Positions 29,295 to 38,305 of a stretch of DNA of 64,000 nucleotides are shown here, one piece after another. Below the pieces are notes generated by a model. It was given only the letters and a program-made list of their open reading frames with translations. It made no database searches and had not been told where the DNA came from. The number at the start of each line of letters is the position of its first letter. Within the stretch, counting starts at the first letter, position 1. The DNA is taken from contig NZ_CP045404.1 in NCBI RefSeq assembly GCF_009363715.1, positions 1,642,001 to 1,706,000 on the forward strand, given 5' to 3'. Position numbers and translations under genes: made by a program. This stretch comes from Roseovarius sp. THAF9 (lineage in GTDB: Bacteria; Pseudomonadota; Alphaproteobacteria; Rhodobacterales; Rhodobacteraceae).

Positions 29295-30688
29295 GCGTCT
29301 TTCGGGCCGATCATGTCCTCGGGCCGCACCACCTCGTCAAAGGTCTTCTCATCCACGAACCCAAGTGAAATTGCCTCTTCTTTCAAGGTGGTACCGTTTT
29401 TGTGCGCGGTCTTGGCCACCTTGGTCGCGTTGTCATACCCAATGGTCGGCGCCAGCGCGGTCACGAGCATCAGGCTTTCCTTCATCAGCTTGTCGATCCG
29501 GGGCTCGTTGGCCTCGATCCCCAGCAGCATACGTTCCGTGAAACTGTCCGCTGCGTCACCCAAAAGCTGTATGGATTGCAACAGGTTATACGACATCATC
29601 GGGTTGTAGACATTGAGCTCGAAATGCCCCTGCGACCCGGCGAACTTGATCGCGGCGTCGTTGCCCATCACGTGGGCCGCCACCTGCGTCAACGCCTCGG
29701 CCTGTGTCGGGTTCACCTTGCCCGGCATGATCGACGAGCCAGGCTCATTCTCCGGCAGGATCAACTCGCCGAGGCCTGACCGCGGCCCCGAGCCCAGGAA
29801 TCTGATATCATTGGCAATTTTATAGCAGCTTCCCGCAACGGTCGCGATTGCTCCGGACAGGAAGACCATCGCGTCATGCGCGGCCAGCGCCTCGAACTTG
29901 TTGGGCGCGGTGACAAAGGGCAGACCTGTGATCTCGGCCATATTCGCGGCCACGGCCTCACCCCAGCCCTTGCGGGTGTTGAGGCCGGTTCCCACGGCGG
30001 TTCCACCCTGCGCAAGTTCGTAAATGCCCGGCAGCCCGGCTTCAACCCGAGCGATGCCCTGGCGAACCTGGTGCGCGTAGCCCGAGAATTCCTGCCCCAG
30101 TGTTAGCGGCGTCGCATCCTGCGTATGGGTACGACCGATCTTGATTATATCTTTGAATTCATTGGATTTAGTTCCCAGAGCTTCGGCAAGCTTTACAAGC
30201 CCCGGAAGCAGAACGTCACGCACCGACATGGCCGTTGCGATATGCATCGCGGTCGGGAAGGTGTCGTTTGAGGATTGCCCCATGTTGCAATGATCGTTGG
30301 GGTGCACCGGGTCCTTGCTGCCTATCTCTCCGCCCAGGATTTCAATGGCGCGATTGGCGATCACCTCGTTGGAATTCATGTTCGACTGTGTGCCGGACCC
30401 CGTTTGCCATACTGCCAGCGGGAAATGGTCGTCCAGCTTGCCCCCGACCACTTCGCCTGCCGCCTCGATGATTGCGTCGGCCAGCTTGGCGTCCAGCGCG
30501 CCCGATTCCTTGTTGGCCATAGCGCAGGCCTTCTTGATCACTCCCAGCGCACGGACGATTGCCACCGGCTGTTTTTCCCAGCCAATGGGGAAGTTCATCA
30601 ACGAGCGCTGCGTTTGCGCGCCCCAATATTTCTCCGCCGGAACCTCCAGCGGGCCGAAACTGTCGGATTCTGTGCGAGTGGCGGTCAT
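29291..30688 (-). CDS. fumC: Class II fumarate hydratase
   Basis: A 465-residue fumarase of the oxygen-stable, iron-free type. The superfamily signature [13 protein letters not shown] is present, as are [13 protein letters not shown] and the [14 protein letters not shown] active-site block. It interconverts fumarate and malate in the citric acid cycle. AGGAG lies eight bases before the ATG. Its stop overlaps the start of a DUF4169 gene, which in turn overlaps a ribbon-helix-helix gene. Confidence 0.95.
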   Translation of the reverse strand: MTATRTESDSFGPLEVPAEKYWGAQTQRSLMNFPIGWEKQPVAIVRALGVIKKACAMANKESGALDAKLADAIIEAAGEVVGGKLDDHFPLAVWQTGSGTQSNMNSNEVIANRAIEILGGEIGSKDPVHPNDHCNMGQSSNDTFPTAMHIATAMSVRDVLLPGLVKLAEALGTKSNEFKDIIKIGRTHTQDATPLTLGQEFSGYAHQVRQGIARVEAGLPGIYELAQGGTAVGTGLNTRKGWGEAVAANMAEITGLPFVTAPNKFEALAAHDAMVFLSGAIATVAGSCYKIANDIRFLGSGPRSGLGELILPENEPGSSIMPGKVNPTQAEALTQVAAHVMGNDAAIKFAGSQGHFELNVYNPMMSYNLLQSIQLLGDAADSFTERMLLGIEANEPRIDKLMKESLMLVTALAPTIGYDNATKVAKTAHKNGTTLKEEAISLGFVDEKTFDEVVRPEDMIGPKDA

Positions 30689-30788
30689 TGGGGAGTCTCC
30701 TGGAACTTCGTTTGGCGCTTCATATCCGACCGGGTGAAAATATCAACGCTGCATACGGCAGAATACCGTATGCACGTATCAGCCGACG

Positions 30789-31277
30789 TTACTTGCGGAA
30801 ACTATCGAGGCTGACCACCTCGGCATCGCGCGGCTTGGTCGCGTCTTCCGCCTCGATGTCTTGCTCATCCAGTGCCGCCTCGTCGCCATCCTCTTCCTCG
30901 TCATCCTCCTCGGACTCGTCCTGCGATTCGAAGCGCAGGCCGAACTCCACCGAAGGATCGACAAAGGTCTGTATCGCATCATAGGGGATGTAGAGCGTCT
31001 CGGGGCTGTCGCCGAAGTTGAGCGTCACGGTGAACCCCTCGTCGGTGACGTCGAGGTTGTCGAACCAGTGTTGCATCACGACGGTCATCTCGTTCGGGTA
31101 GCGTTCGCGTAGCCAATCGGCCAGCTCAGCATCGGGGTGGGTCGTTTCGAAAGTGATGAAGAAATGATGTGCGCCCGGCAACCCGTTGTCGCGCACATCG
31201 CACAATACTTCCTGGATCAGGCCGCGCATGGCCCGGTGCATCAGTTTTCCGTAATCGATTGAATGCGGCATCTTCAT
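30789..31277 (-). CDS. sspB: SspB-family ClpXP adaptor
   Basis: A 162-residue protein with the alphaproteobacterial SspB fold (MPHSIDYGKLMHRAMRGLI; HHFFITFETTHPDAELADWL; ETLYIPYDAIQTFVDPSVEF). A long acidic linker (about 120-150) leads to a short C-terminal tail, EVVSLDSFRK, the likely ClpX-docking peptide. SspB hands ssrA-tagged proteins to ClpXP. The tmRNA gene that encodes the tag lies about 3 kb away. The start could also be the second ATG, two codons later. Confidence 0.88.
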   Translation of the reverse strand: MKMPHSIDYGKLMHRAMRGLIQEVLCDVRDNGLPGAHHFFITFETTHPDAELADWLRERYPNEMTVVMQHWFDNLDVTDEGFTVTLNFGDSPETLYIPYDAIQTFVDPSVEFGLRFESQDESEEDDEEEDGDEAALDEQDIEAEDATKPRDAEVVSLDSFRK

Positions 31278-31338
31278 CCCCGAACCTTTCGGTCTTCACA
31301 ATAAGGGATTCGAAGCAAAACAAAAGAGGCCGCGCAGC

Positions 31339-32583
31339 TTAGGTCAGCAAATCAATGCCCCAAGCCAGCAGCGCCATGACGACAAGCCCGGAGACCATGG
31401 GCACGCGCAGCCCCAGGTAGATAAAGCCGGCAAGCAGGACGAGCGCGGCGTTCTGCACAGAGAAACTGTCGAGGCGCAGGGTCGGGACTATGGCACCTTT
31501 ACCGACATCGGTGAACAGCACGTGCAGGGTAAACCAGACGGCAAGATTGAGAATCACGCCCGCCACGCTGGCCGATATGGCGTCAAAAGCTCCTTTAAGC
31601 CGGGGACGCGCCAGCAGCGCCTCGACATAGGGCGCGGCGGCAAAGATCCACAGAAAGCACGGGACGAAAGTGACCCAAAGCGTGACCGACGCCGCAACCA
31701 TTGCAAGGCCCGGTCCACCTTGCAAGAAACCCGCCATGAAACCCGCGAACTGGGTCACAAGGATCAACGGTCCCGGCGTCGTTTCCGCAAGCCCGAGCGC
31801 GTCGATCATCTGGTCTGTGCTGAGCCAGCCGTAAGACTGAACAATTTCCTGCGTCATGTAGGCCAGAACGGCATAAGCGCCGCCGAAGGTGACCACCGCG
31901 AGCTTGGAAAAGAACAGGCCGAGTTGCAATAGCAGGGTCGCGTCGAGCGCCCAGAGGGTCAGCAAGGGGGCGGCCCAGATCGCGCCCCATGTCGCCACGG
32001 TGCGCATCGTGCCAGCCCGCGTTACAACCGGCACGGGCGGATCATCCGTGGCGCCGGGCCGCACCGAGACCAGCCCTATAACGGCGGCCACCGCGATGAT
32101 GGCAGGGAAGGGCACCGAGAAGAGAAAGATCGCAATGAAAGAGCCCAGCGCGAGCGTCAGGGCCGGTCCGCCCCGAAGCGCGCGGCGCGCCAGCTTGTAG
32201 AGCGCCTGGAACACGATCACCACCACCGCCGCCTTGATGCCCGCGAACACGGTCTGAACGACCGGCATCTGGCCGAAATAGGCGTATCCGAACGCCAGCG
32301 CAAAGATCACCGCTGCACCGGGCAGCACGAAGAGCAGTCCGGCCAAAAGACCGCCCCTGACGCCGCGCAGCTTCCATCCGGCATAGGTGGCCAGCTGCAT
32401 CGCCTCGGGACCGGGCAGAAGCATGCAGAACGACAGCGCCTGAAGGAATTGATTTTCGGTCAGCCATTTATGGCGGTCCACCAACTCAGTCTGCATCAGG
32501 GAAATCTGCGCAGCCGGACCACCGAAAGACAGTATCCCGATTCGCCCGAACACGCGGAACATCTTGTTAAGCGATACCGTCAT
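31339..32583 (-). CDS. chrA: Chromate efflux transporter
   Basis: A 414-residue membrane protein with two homologous CHR halves. The first has FGGPAAQISLM and LLPGPEAMQLATYAGWKLRG; the second has FGGAYAVLAYM and ETTPGPLILVTQFAGF. About 10-12 hydrophobic segments are visible. ChrA proteins export chromate with the proton gradient. Its ATG overlaps the stop of the ChrB-like gene upstream (ATGA), supporting a chromate-resistance operon. Confidence 0.9.
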   Translation of the reverse strand: MTVSLNKMFRVFGRIGILSFGGPAAQISLMQTELVDRHKWLTENQFLQALSFCMLLPGPEAMQLATYAGWKLRGVRGGLLAGLLFVLPGAAVIFALAFGYAYFGQMPVVQTVFAGIKAAVVVIVFQALYKLARRALRGGPALTLALGSFIAIFLFSVPFPAIIAVAAVIGLVSVRPGATDDPPVPVVTRAGTMRTVATWGAIWAAPLLTLWALDATLLLQLGLFFSKLAVVTFGGAYAVLAYMTQEIVQSYGWLSTDQMIDALGLAETTPGPLILVTQFAGFMAGFLQGGPGLAMVAASVTLWVTFVPCFLWIFAAAPYVEALLARPRLKGAFDAISASVAGVILNLAVWFTLHVLFTDVGKGAIVPTLRLDSFSVQNAALVLLAGFIYLGLRVPMVSGLVVMALLAWGIDLLT

Positions 32584-33401
32584 CGCGCATTCCGCGTCAC
32601 TGGCCAGTCATGGCCTTCGTCATACCCGTCCCGGGCCCATCGGTACAGCGCATCGTAGATCGCTAAACCGGCCTGCAACTGTTCATGATCATTGCGAAAC
32701 TGCCGTGACAGGCCGGCCGAAACCGCCAGCAGGCCCGCGGCCGCCGGGTGCAGGTCGTGCCGGTTGATATCCGCACCACGAACGACCAGTGCAAGTCGAG
32801 CCAAGGCGTCAGAGGTCAGATGAAACTCGGCACACATCGTATCGAAGGTGCAGGTGTCGCCGCGATGGGTCCAGAAGACGCCCTCGACGTCAAAGGCTGT
32901 CGCCCCGAAGCGATCCGCGACATCGGAGACTTCTGACGGAGAGACGAACAGAAACCTTGCCTTCGGGTCGACAAAGCGCCGGATCAGCCAGGGGCAAGCA
33001 ATGCGGTCGATTTTGGGTCGGTGGCGCGTCACCCAAATGGTATGCCCGTCGTTGGCCGGAGGCAGTGCGCTTGCCGGGACACGCATCGCGTCCTTCGTGT
33101 CGCGCCAAGCCTGCACGCCTCCTTCCAAGTATTCGGCATGGATGCCGTCACCGGCCAGCCAAGCCGCAACGCCCTGGCTGAGTTTTCGGCCTTTCTGACA
33201 AATGATGACGGCCCGGCGCCCCGGCGTCAGCCGCGCCCGGATCCCGGCTATGTCGGTATACGGATGCCGACGCGCACCGGGGATAAGAAAAGGATCGGCC
33301 CCGAAATCGTCTTCCAGGCAGATATCGAACAGGTCCGGACAGTCCGGCGTTCCGATCAGGCGGTCGAGTTGGGGTACGGTTATTCCATTGTGCGGGGCCA
33401 T
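32580..33401 (-). CDS. Rhodanese-ChrB_C fusion, chromate resistance protein
   Basis: A 273-residue protein. Residues about 8-115 form a rhodanese-like domain with the active-site loop VIICQKGRKLSQG (Cys present). Residues about 130-270 match the ChrB C-terminal domain (KIDRIACPWLIRRFVDP; FDVEGVFWTHRGDTCTFDTM). ChrB-type proteins accompany ChrA, and some sense or reduce chromate. AGAGGA six bases upstream supports the ATG giving MAPHNGIT; a longer frame is open upstream without a ribosome site. The overlap with chrA implies coupled translation. Confidence 0.85.
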   Translation of the reverse strand: MAPHNGITVPQLDRLIGTPDCPDLFDICLEDDFGADPFLIPGARRHPYTDIAGIRARLTPGRRAVIICQKGRKLSQGVAAWLAGDGIHAEYLEGGVQAWRDTKDAMRVPASALPPANDGHTIWVTRHRPKIDRIACPWLIRRFVDPKARFLFVSPSEVSDVADRFGATAFDVEGVFWTHRGDTCTFDTMCAEFHLTSDALARLALVVRGADINRHDLHPAAAGLLAVSAGLSRQFRNDHEQLQAGLAIYDALYRWARDGYDEGHDWPVTRNAR

Positions 33402-33592
33402 GGCACATCCTCTGCTGACAGCGTTGCCGCGATTGCGCAACGTCCAGTGGATGCGACTTTGGGCCAAAGCCTCACGGGGCAGTCGCAAATACGCCCCATA
33501 CCTAAGCGTGGCCAGCTTTGTAACGTCTGTCAATGCGCATTGGAACAGCACGTGCCGTTCGCGCGTTCAGAGGTATTGAAGGAGTTTTTTTC

Positions 33593-34030
33593 ATGACGCT
33601 CACCACGTCTGCCGAATACCGCGACGCACTTGCCAAACTTCAGGTTCGGATCAAGGACACGCTGGCAGGATATGATGAGATACTGGAGCGGGCCGAGCCT
33701 GATGTTCGTCCACTCATGGAAAAGTTTAGTGCCGCGCACACGGCGCACGAGTCAGATCTAGCAGCACGCCTGCGGAAACACGGTTGCGTACCGGATGAGG
33801 ATGGCAGCTTCTTTTCCACAATTCAGCGCTTGGTCTTTAAGACCCGAGCGGTCTTTGATGACTTGGACGAAGACGTGCTCAATTCGGTGATCAAGGGCGA
33901 GGAACGGGTCCTGTCTCTGTATGACGCGGCCATCGCGGCGGCGCGAGACGAGGACGAGATTGCGCTTCTGAGCAGGCAGCGCGGGGAACTACATGAACTC
34001 GTTCAGACGGCGCATCGAGAGTTCAACTGA
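33593..34030 (+). CDS. DUF2383 four-helix protein
   Basis: A 145-residue helical protein with the DUF2383 (PA2169-like, ferritin-like) pattern: EYRDALAKLQVRIKDTLAGY, and VIKGEERVLSLYDAAI with the family's GEE motif, then LLSRQRGELHELVQTAHREF. Function is unknown; relatives are often stress-induced. AAGGAG followed by a T-run precedes the ATG. It is divergent from the chromate genes and convergent with tmRNA. Confidence 0.8.
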   Translation: MTLTTSAEYRDALAKLQVRIKDTLAGYDEILERAEPDVRPLMEKFSAAHTAHESDLAARLRKHGCVPDEDGSFFSTIQRLVFKTRAVFDDLDEDVLNSVIKGEERVLSLYDAAIAAARDEDEIALLSRQRGELHELVQTAHREFN

Positions 34031-34084
34031 ACGGCACACTTCGCACGTTTCGTTCGCGCCGACGACGCGTTCTCTATCTGTCCT

Positions 34085-34420
34085 GTAAAGTATCTGCGCT
34101 GTAAAATGAAAGTGCAGGCTTCTGTTGCCAGGTGCCTGCGAACCCCGCCTGACCTTGCTAGAGGCCAGGGCTTAAGAGTCGGCTACTCCGACCGCTTACG
34201 CGGCCATTGCTGCCGGAGCATTATTGTCGTTGGCAATTATGCTTAGTGAACCGATAACGGTGGTATCTCACCGGGACAAAGCTAACCCCTTTAGACGTTC
34301 GTCGATCCTGTTTCGGCCCCATATCCCTCCAACGACGGGTGATTGGTGGAGCCGCCGGGTACCGCCCCCGGGTCCGATCCGCTTATTACGAGCGCGTTTA
34401 TGTCCATAGTCCCAAAGGAC
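34085..34420 (-). ncRNA. ssrA: Circularly permuted two-piece tmRNA
   Basis: Read on the minus strand, the acceptor piece comes first and ends at 34344 with a tRNA-like T-arm and ..GGCGGCTCCACCA. After a short removed loop (34321-34343) the coding piece begins GGGGCCGAAACAGGATCGAC at 34320, the usual tmRNA 5' end. The tag frame at 34234-34196 reads ANDNNAPAAMAA and then TAA, a typical alphaproteobacterial degradation tag ending in -AA. This permuted order is the form known from Caulobacter and relatives. tmRNA rescues stalled ribosomes, and SspB, encoded nearby, helps deliver tagged products to ClpXP. The outer ends are estimated. This accounts for most of the gene-free stretch after the DUF2383 gene. 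Confidence 0.93.
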
Positions 34421-34426
34421 AACTGA

Positions 34427-34454
34427 AATATAAGCCTGTAGTTCGGATTTGCAA
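34427..34454 (-). promoter_or_regulatory. Promoter of tmRNA
   Basis: On the minus strand TTGCAA (-35, 34449-34454) and TATATT (-10, 34427-34432) are 16 bases apart, placing transcription start at about 34420, just before the acceptor piece. Confidence 0.65.
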
Positions 34455-34751
34455 CGGGTCGCGGACGGCAAAGTGCCTTATTAACAATCGAATCCCAGCG
34501 TTTTATGCTTTGTGAACCAGCAGACTGGGCTCATGCCGACGCATGTTATCAGCGATATTTGCACCGAAATACACGAAAGGGATGTCGTTTGCAGTTGGAT
34601 TTCAGCCGCAATTCGTTGCAGTTCCGCCGACAAACGCGTTAGGCTTGCGTCGGCAGGGTAGTCCGTGGGTGAGCCATGGGACCCTGAAGGAAAAATGTGC
34701 GCCCAGCCGATAAAGAGCATCAATGAACGGCGCGCAACAGGAGGGATAAAC

Positions 34752-35168
34752 ATGTTCAAAAAGATCATGGCTCCGGTTGATTTGGCACATAAGGATCGCC
34801 TCGAAAAGGCGCTTAAATGTACCGGCGACCTGGCCAAGCACTATGGTGCCGAGGTGATTTTTGTCGGCGTCACCACCTCGACGCCCAGTTCGACCGCGCA
34901 TACGCCAGAAGAATATGGCAAAAAGCTCGATGCTTTCGCTAAGGAGCAGGGCGATGCTTACGGAATCACCGCTTCGGGCGATTCTCTGGTCAGCCATGAC
35001 CCGAGCTCCGATATCGACGACATTCTGCTCAAGGCCGTAAGCGACACCGGAGCCGACCTTGTCGTCATGGCCAGCCACGTACCCAATATCATGGATTACG
35101 TGTGGCCCTCGAATGGTGGCAAGATTGCCGAACACGCAAAGTGCTCCGTGATGGTGGTCCGGACCTGA
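34752..35168 (+). CDS. Universal stress protein (UspA family)
   Basis: A 138-residue UspA-fold protein. It begins MFKKIMAPVDLAH with the family's first strand and ends DLVVMASHVPNIMDYVWPSN with CSVMVVRT as the last strand. The usual ATP-binding G-2x-G-9x-G(S/T) motif is not clear, so nucleotide binding is uncertain. GGAGGG lies upstream of the ATG. It sits 54 bases before the BCCT transporter gene. Small Usp proteins next to transporters often regulate them, as TeaD does for an ectoine TRAP system, so a regulatory tie is plausible. The 300 bases upstream show no gene and should hold its promoter. Confidence 0.85.
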   Translation: MFKKIMAPVDLAHKDRLEKALKCTGDLAKHYGAEVIFVGVTTSTPSSTAHTPEEYGKKLDAFAKEQGDAYGITASGDSLVSHDPSSDIDDILLKAVSDTGADLVVMASHVPNIMDYVWPSNGGKIAEHAKCSVMVVRT

Positions 35169-35222
35169 GCCGACTGCTCGGTCTCGATCGACAATGACAG
35201 AAATAAGCTAGGGAGGCCGTGC

Positions 35223-36929
35223 ATGGCCGATGAAACAACAAACCAGGGTATCCCGGAGCCGGAAGGCACCTCGGATATCATCCAGACCGATTATCAGATC
35301 GGTCAGGACAACATCGAAACGAAAATCGGGCCTTTTGGCCTCGATATTCATAACCCCGTCTTCCTGATCTCAGGCCTGTCCATTATGGCCTTCACGTTCT
35401 ATTCGCTTGCCCTACCAGAGCAGGCTGCGGGCGTGTTTGACTGGCTTTTCGCCGCGGTGACCAAAGGATTCGACTGGTTCTTCCTGGGCGCGGCCAACAT
35501 TTTCGTCCTTTTCTGCCTGCTTCTGATCGTGACGCCCTATGGGTCCGTCAGGTTGGGCGGGACGGATGCAACGCCGGACTACTCCTACCTCGGCTGGTTC
35601 GCGATGCTGTTCGCCGCCGGCATGGGCATCGGGCTGCTGTTCTTCGGCGTTTCCGAACCCATGAGCCACTTCTCAAGCTCGCTGGGCGGAACCTCGATGG
35701 AAGAAGGCGCTCGGACGGACTGGGCACCACTTGGGGCCGCAGGCGGCGATGAAGCGGCGGCACAGCGTCTGGGCATGGCAGCGACGATTTTCCACTGGGG
35801 CCTGCACCCTTGGGCGATCTACGCGGTTGTGGCGCTGGCACTGGCGCTTTTCTCCTACAACAAGGGCCTGCCGCTGACACTGCGCTCGGCCTTTTACCCG
35901 ATCTTCGGTGACCGGGTTTGGGGTTGGACTGGCCACATCATCGACACGCTGGCCGTGTTTGCAACGCTCTTCGGCCTTGCCACATCGCTTGGCTTCGGCG
36001 CAGAGCAGACGGCATCGGGTCTGACCTACCTCTTCGGCAGCGGTGACGCGGCAGAGGGCACGCGGTCGTTCTTGGGCATTGCCTATGGCAACAGCGAGGA
36101 GAGCGGCGTCGAGAACAATCCGCTTCTGCTGGTGCTTCTGATTTCGGCCATTACCGCGGTCGCTCTGGTCTCGGTGGTCAGGGGGCTCGATGGCGGCGTA
36201 AAGGTCCTGTCCGAGATCAACATGGGTCTTGCGGCCCTGTTGCTGCTGTTCGTGTTCTTCGTGGGCGGTCCGATCTTCCTGATCACGCTGTTCTTCGACA
36301 GCATCTGGGCTTACCTGACGAACATCTTCGCCCTGTCCAACCCAGTTGGGCGCGAGGACGTAAACTTCAGCCAGGGCTGGACGTCGTTCTACTGGGCTTG
36401 GTGGATCAGCTGGTCACCCTTCGTCGGCATGTTTATCGCGCGCGTCAGCCGCGGCCGCACCGTGCGTGAATTCGTGACCTGCGTGCTGATCATTCCGACG
36501 ATCGTCTGCGTCCTGTGGATGACCGTGTTCGGTGGCACGGCGCTGAACCAGGTGGTCAGCGATGGCTATACCGGTGCGAAGGATGCGGCCCTGGAACTGA
36601 AGCTGTTCTATATGCTGGATCAACTGCCGCTGGCGACGATCACCTCGGTGATCGGCATCATACTGGTGATCGTGTTCTTCGTCACCTCGTCGGACTCGGG
36701 CTCGCTGGTGATCGACACGATCACCGCAGGCGGGAAGGTCGACGCGCCGGTCGCTCAGCGCGTGTTCTGGTGCATCTTCGAAGGCGCCGTGGCGATCGTG
36801 TTGCTGATTGGCGGGGGCTTGGCTTCGCTACAATCGGCGGTGATCTCCACAGGCCTGCCGTTCACGATGGTGTTGCTGGTCATGTGCTACGCGATCTGGC
36901 GTGGACTGGCGTCGGAAAAACGCGCCTGA
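35223..36929 (+). CDS. BCCT-family transporter (betaine/carnitine/choline)
   Basis: A 568-residue transporter with about twelve membrane helices. The family signature is clear: GMGIGLLFFGVSEPM, the helix-8 aromatic stretch in SFYWAWWISWSPFVGMFIARVSRGRTVREF, and SDSGSLVID. BCCT proteins take up betaines or choline with sodium or protons, for osmoprotection or catabolism. A terminator follows. With bmt and the N-methyl amino acid oxidases elsewhere in the window, the substrate is probably glycine betaine or a related betaine, although choline, carnitine and DMSP are also known substrates. Confidence 0.9.
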   Translation: MADETTNQGIPEPEGTSDIIQTDYQIGQDNIETKIGPFGLDIHNPVFLISGLSIMAFTFYSLALPEQAAGVFDWLFAAVTKGFDWFFLGAANIFVLFCLLLIVTPYGSVRLGGTDATPDYSYLGWFAMLFAAGMGIGLLFFGVSEPMSHFSSSLGGTSMEEGARTDWAPLGAAGGDEAAAQRLGMAATIFHWGLHPWAIYAVVALALALFSYNKGLPLTLRSAFYPIFGDRVWGWTGHIIDTLAVFATLFGLATSLGFGAEQTASGLTYLFGSGDAAEGTRSFLGIAYGNSEESGVENNPLLLVLLISAITAVALVSVVRGLDGGVKVLSEINMGLAALLLLFVFFVGGPIFLITLFFDSIWAYLTNIFALSNPVGREDVNFSQGWTSFYWAWWISWSPFVGMFIARVSRGRTVREFVTCVLIIPTIVCVLWMTVFGGTALNQVVSDGYTGAKDAALELKLFYMLDQLPLATITSVIGIILVIVFFVTSSDSGSLVIDTITAGGKVDAPVAQRVFWCIFEGAVAIVLLIGGGLASLQSAVISTGLPFTMVLLVMCYAIWRGLASEKRA

Positions 36930-36955
36930 CGGCAACGACAAACCTGACAAAACGA

Positions 36956-36990
36956 AGCCCCCCGGGTTCTTGCACCCCGGGGGGCTTTGC
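36956..36990 (+). terminator. Rho-independent terminator
   Basis: AGCCCCCCGGGT pairs with ACCCCGGGGGGCT (one bulge) and is followed by TTTGCTGTTTT. It ends the Usp-BCCT transcript. Confidence 0.85.
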
Positions 36991-37024
36991 TGTTTTGTGA
37001 CGGCCAACGGAAGGGAGAGCCGGA

Positions 37025-38251
37025 ATGAGCGGGGCATTGGACATCGATTTCGTACGGGCGCAGTTTCCCGCCTTCGCGGAACCAAGCCTGAAGGGACAGG
37101 CGTTCTTCGAGAACGCGGGCGGGTCCTACACATGCGCCCCGGTGATCGACCGGCTGACGCGTTTCTACCGCCAGCGAAAGGTTCAGCCCTACGGCCCGTA
37201 TGAAGCCAGTCGCCTTGGCGGCGAGGAAATGGACGAGGCCCGCACCCGACTGGCCGCGATGCTGGGTGTCGAGACCGACGAGCTGAGCTTCGGGCCCTCC
37301 ACGACGCAGAACACCTATGTCCTGGCGCAGGCATTCCGCCAATGGATGAAACCGGGCGACGCGATCATCGTCACCGACCAGGATCACGAAGCCAATTCCG
37401 GCCCCTGGCGGCGGCTGGGCGACGCAGGGATCGATGTGCGTGAGTGGCGGATTGACCCCGAGACGGGCCTTCTGCGCCTCGATGACCTGGAAGACCTTCT
37501 GGACGAGAGCGTGCGACTGGTCTGCTTTCCGCATTGTTCCAACATCGTGGGGGCGGTTAATCCGGTGGTCGAGATCACCGCCGCCGCCCATGCCGCCGGA
37601 GCGTTCGTCTGTGTCGATGGGGTGTCGTATGCGCCGCACGGCTTCGTCAACGTGGGCGATCTTGGTGCCGATATCTACCTTTTCTCGGCCTACAAGACCT
37701 ATGGTCCGCACCAGGGTGTGATGGTCATCCGCCGCGAACTTGGACAGATGTTGCCGAACCAGGCGCATTGGTTCAACGCCGACAACCTTTACAAGCGGTT
37801 CACACCCGCCGGTCCGGATCACGCGCAAGTGGCCGCCTGCGCGGGGATGGCGGACTATTACGATGCCCTTGCCGAGCATCACGGCATCACCGGCGATGCG
37901 GCCGGACGGACAAGCGGTGTGCATGACCTGATGCGCGGCCACGAGACCGAACTCCTGCAACCTTTGCTCGACTACCTGGCCGAAAAGAACACCTTACGCC
38001 TGATCGGGCCCCGCGATGCCTCCCTCAAGGCGCCCACAGTGGCCGTGGAACTGCCCGGAGCGGGGGCCGAAATGGCGGCGCGGTTGGCCGAACACGGTCT
38101 CATGGCCGGCGGGGGCGATTTCTACGGTGCACGCCCGTTACAGGCGATGGGGATTGATCTGGACAAGGGCGTGTTACGGCTTAGCTTCGTTCACTACACG
38201 AACAAGACCGAAGTCGACAGTCTTCTGGAGGCTTTGGAAACTTGTCTTTGA
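37025..38251 (+). CDS. Class V aminotransferase-fold PLP enzyme
   Basis: A 408-residue PLP enzyme of the cysteine-desulfurase/isopenicillin-epimerase-like group. The cofactor Asp is in CVDGVSYAPHG and the Schiff-base Lys in FSAYKTYGPHQG. GPSTTQNTYVLA binds the PLP phosphate. There is no flexible cysteine loop as in SufS or IscS, so sulfur transfer is doubtful and the substrate is open. GGGAGAG precedes the ATG, directly after a terminator, so it starts a new unit. The photolyase gene follows after 54 bases. Confidence 0.8.
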   Translation: MSGALDIDFVRAQFPAFAEPSLKGQAFFENAGGSYTCAPVIDRLTRFYRQRKVQPYGPYEASRLGGEEMDEARTRLAAMLGVETDELSFGPSTTQNTYVLAQAFRQWMKPGDAIIVTDQDHEANSGPWRRLGDAGIDVREWRIDPETGLLRLDDLEDLLDESVRLVCFPHCSNIVGAVNPVVEITAAAHAAGAFVCVDGVSYAPHGFVNVGDLGADIYLFSAYKTYGPHQGVMVIRRELGQMLPNQAHWFNADNLYKRFTPAGPDHAQVAACAGMADYYDALAEHHGITGDAAGRTSGVHDLMRGHETELLQPLLDYLAEKNTLRLIGPRDASLKAPTVAVELPGAGAEMAARLAEHGLMAGGGDFYGARPLQAMGIDLDKGVLRLSFVHYTNKTEVDSLLEALETCL

Positions 38252-38305
38252 TCCGCGGGGACTTGCAGGCCGTATAGCCCCTTACTGACGGGGGGCGCCG
38301 AGCAC

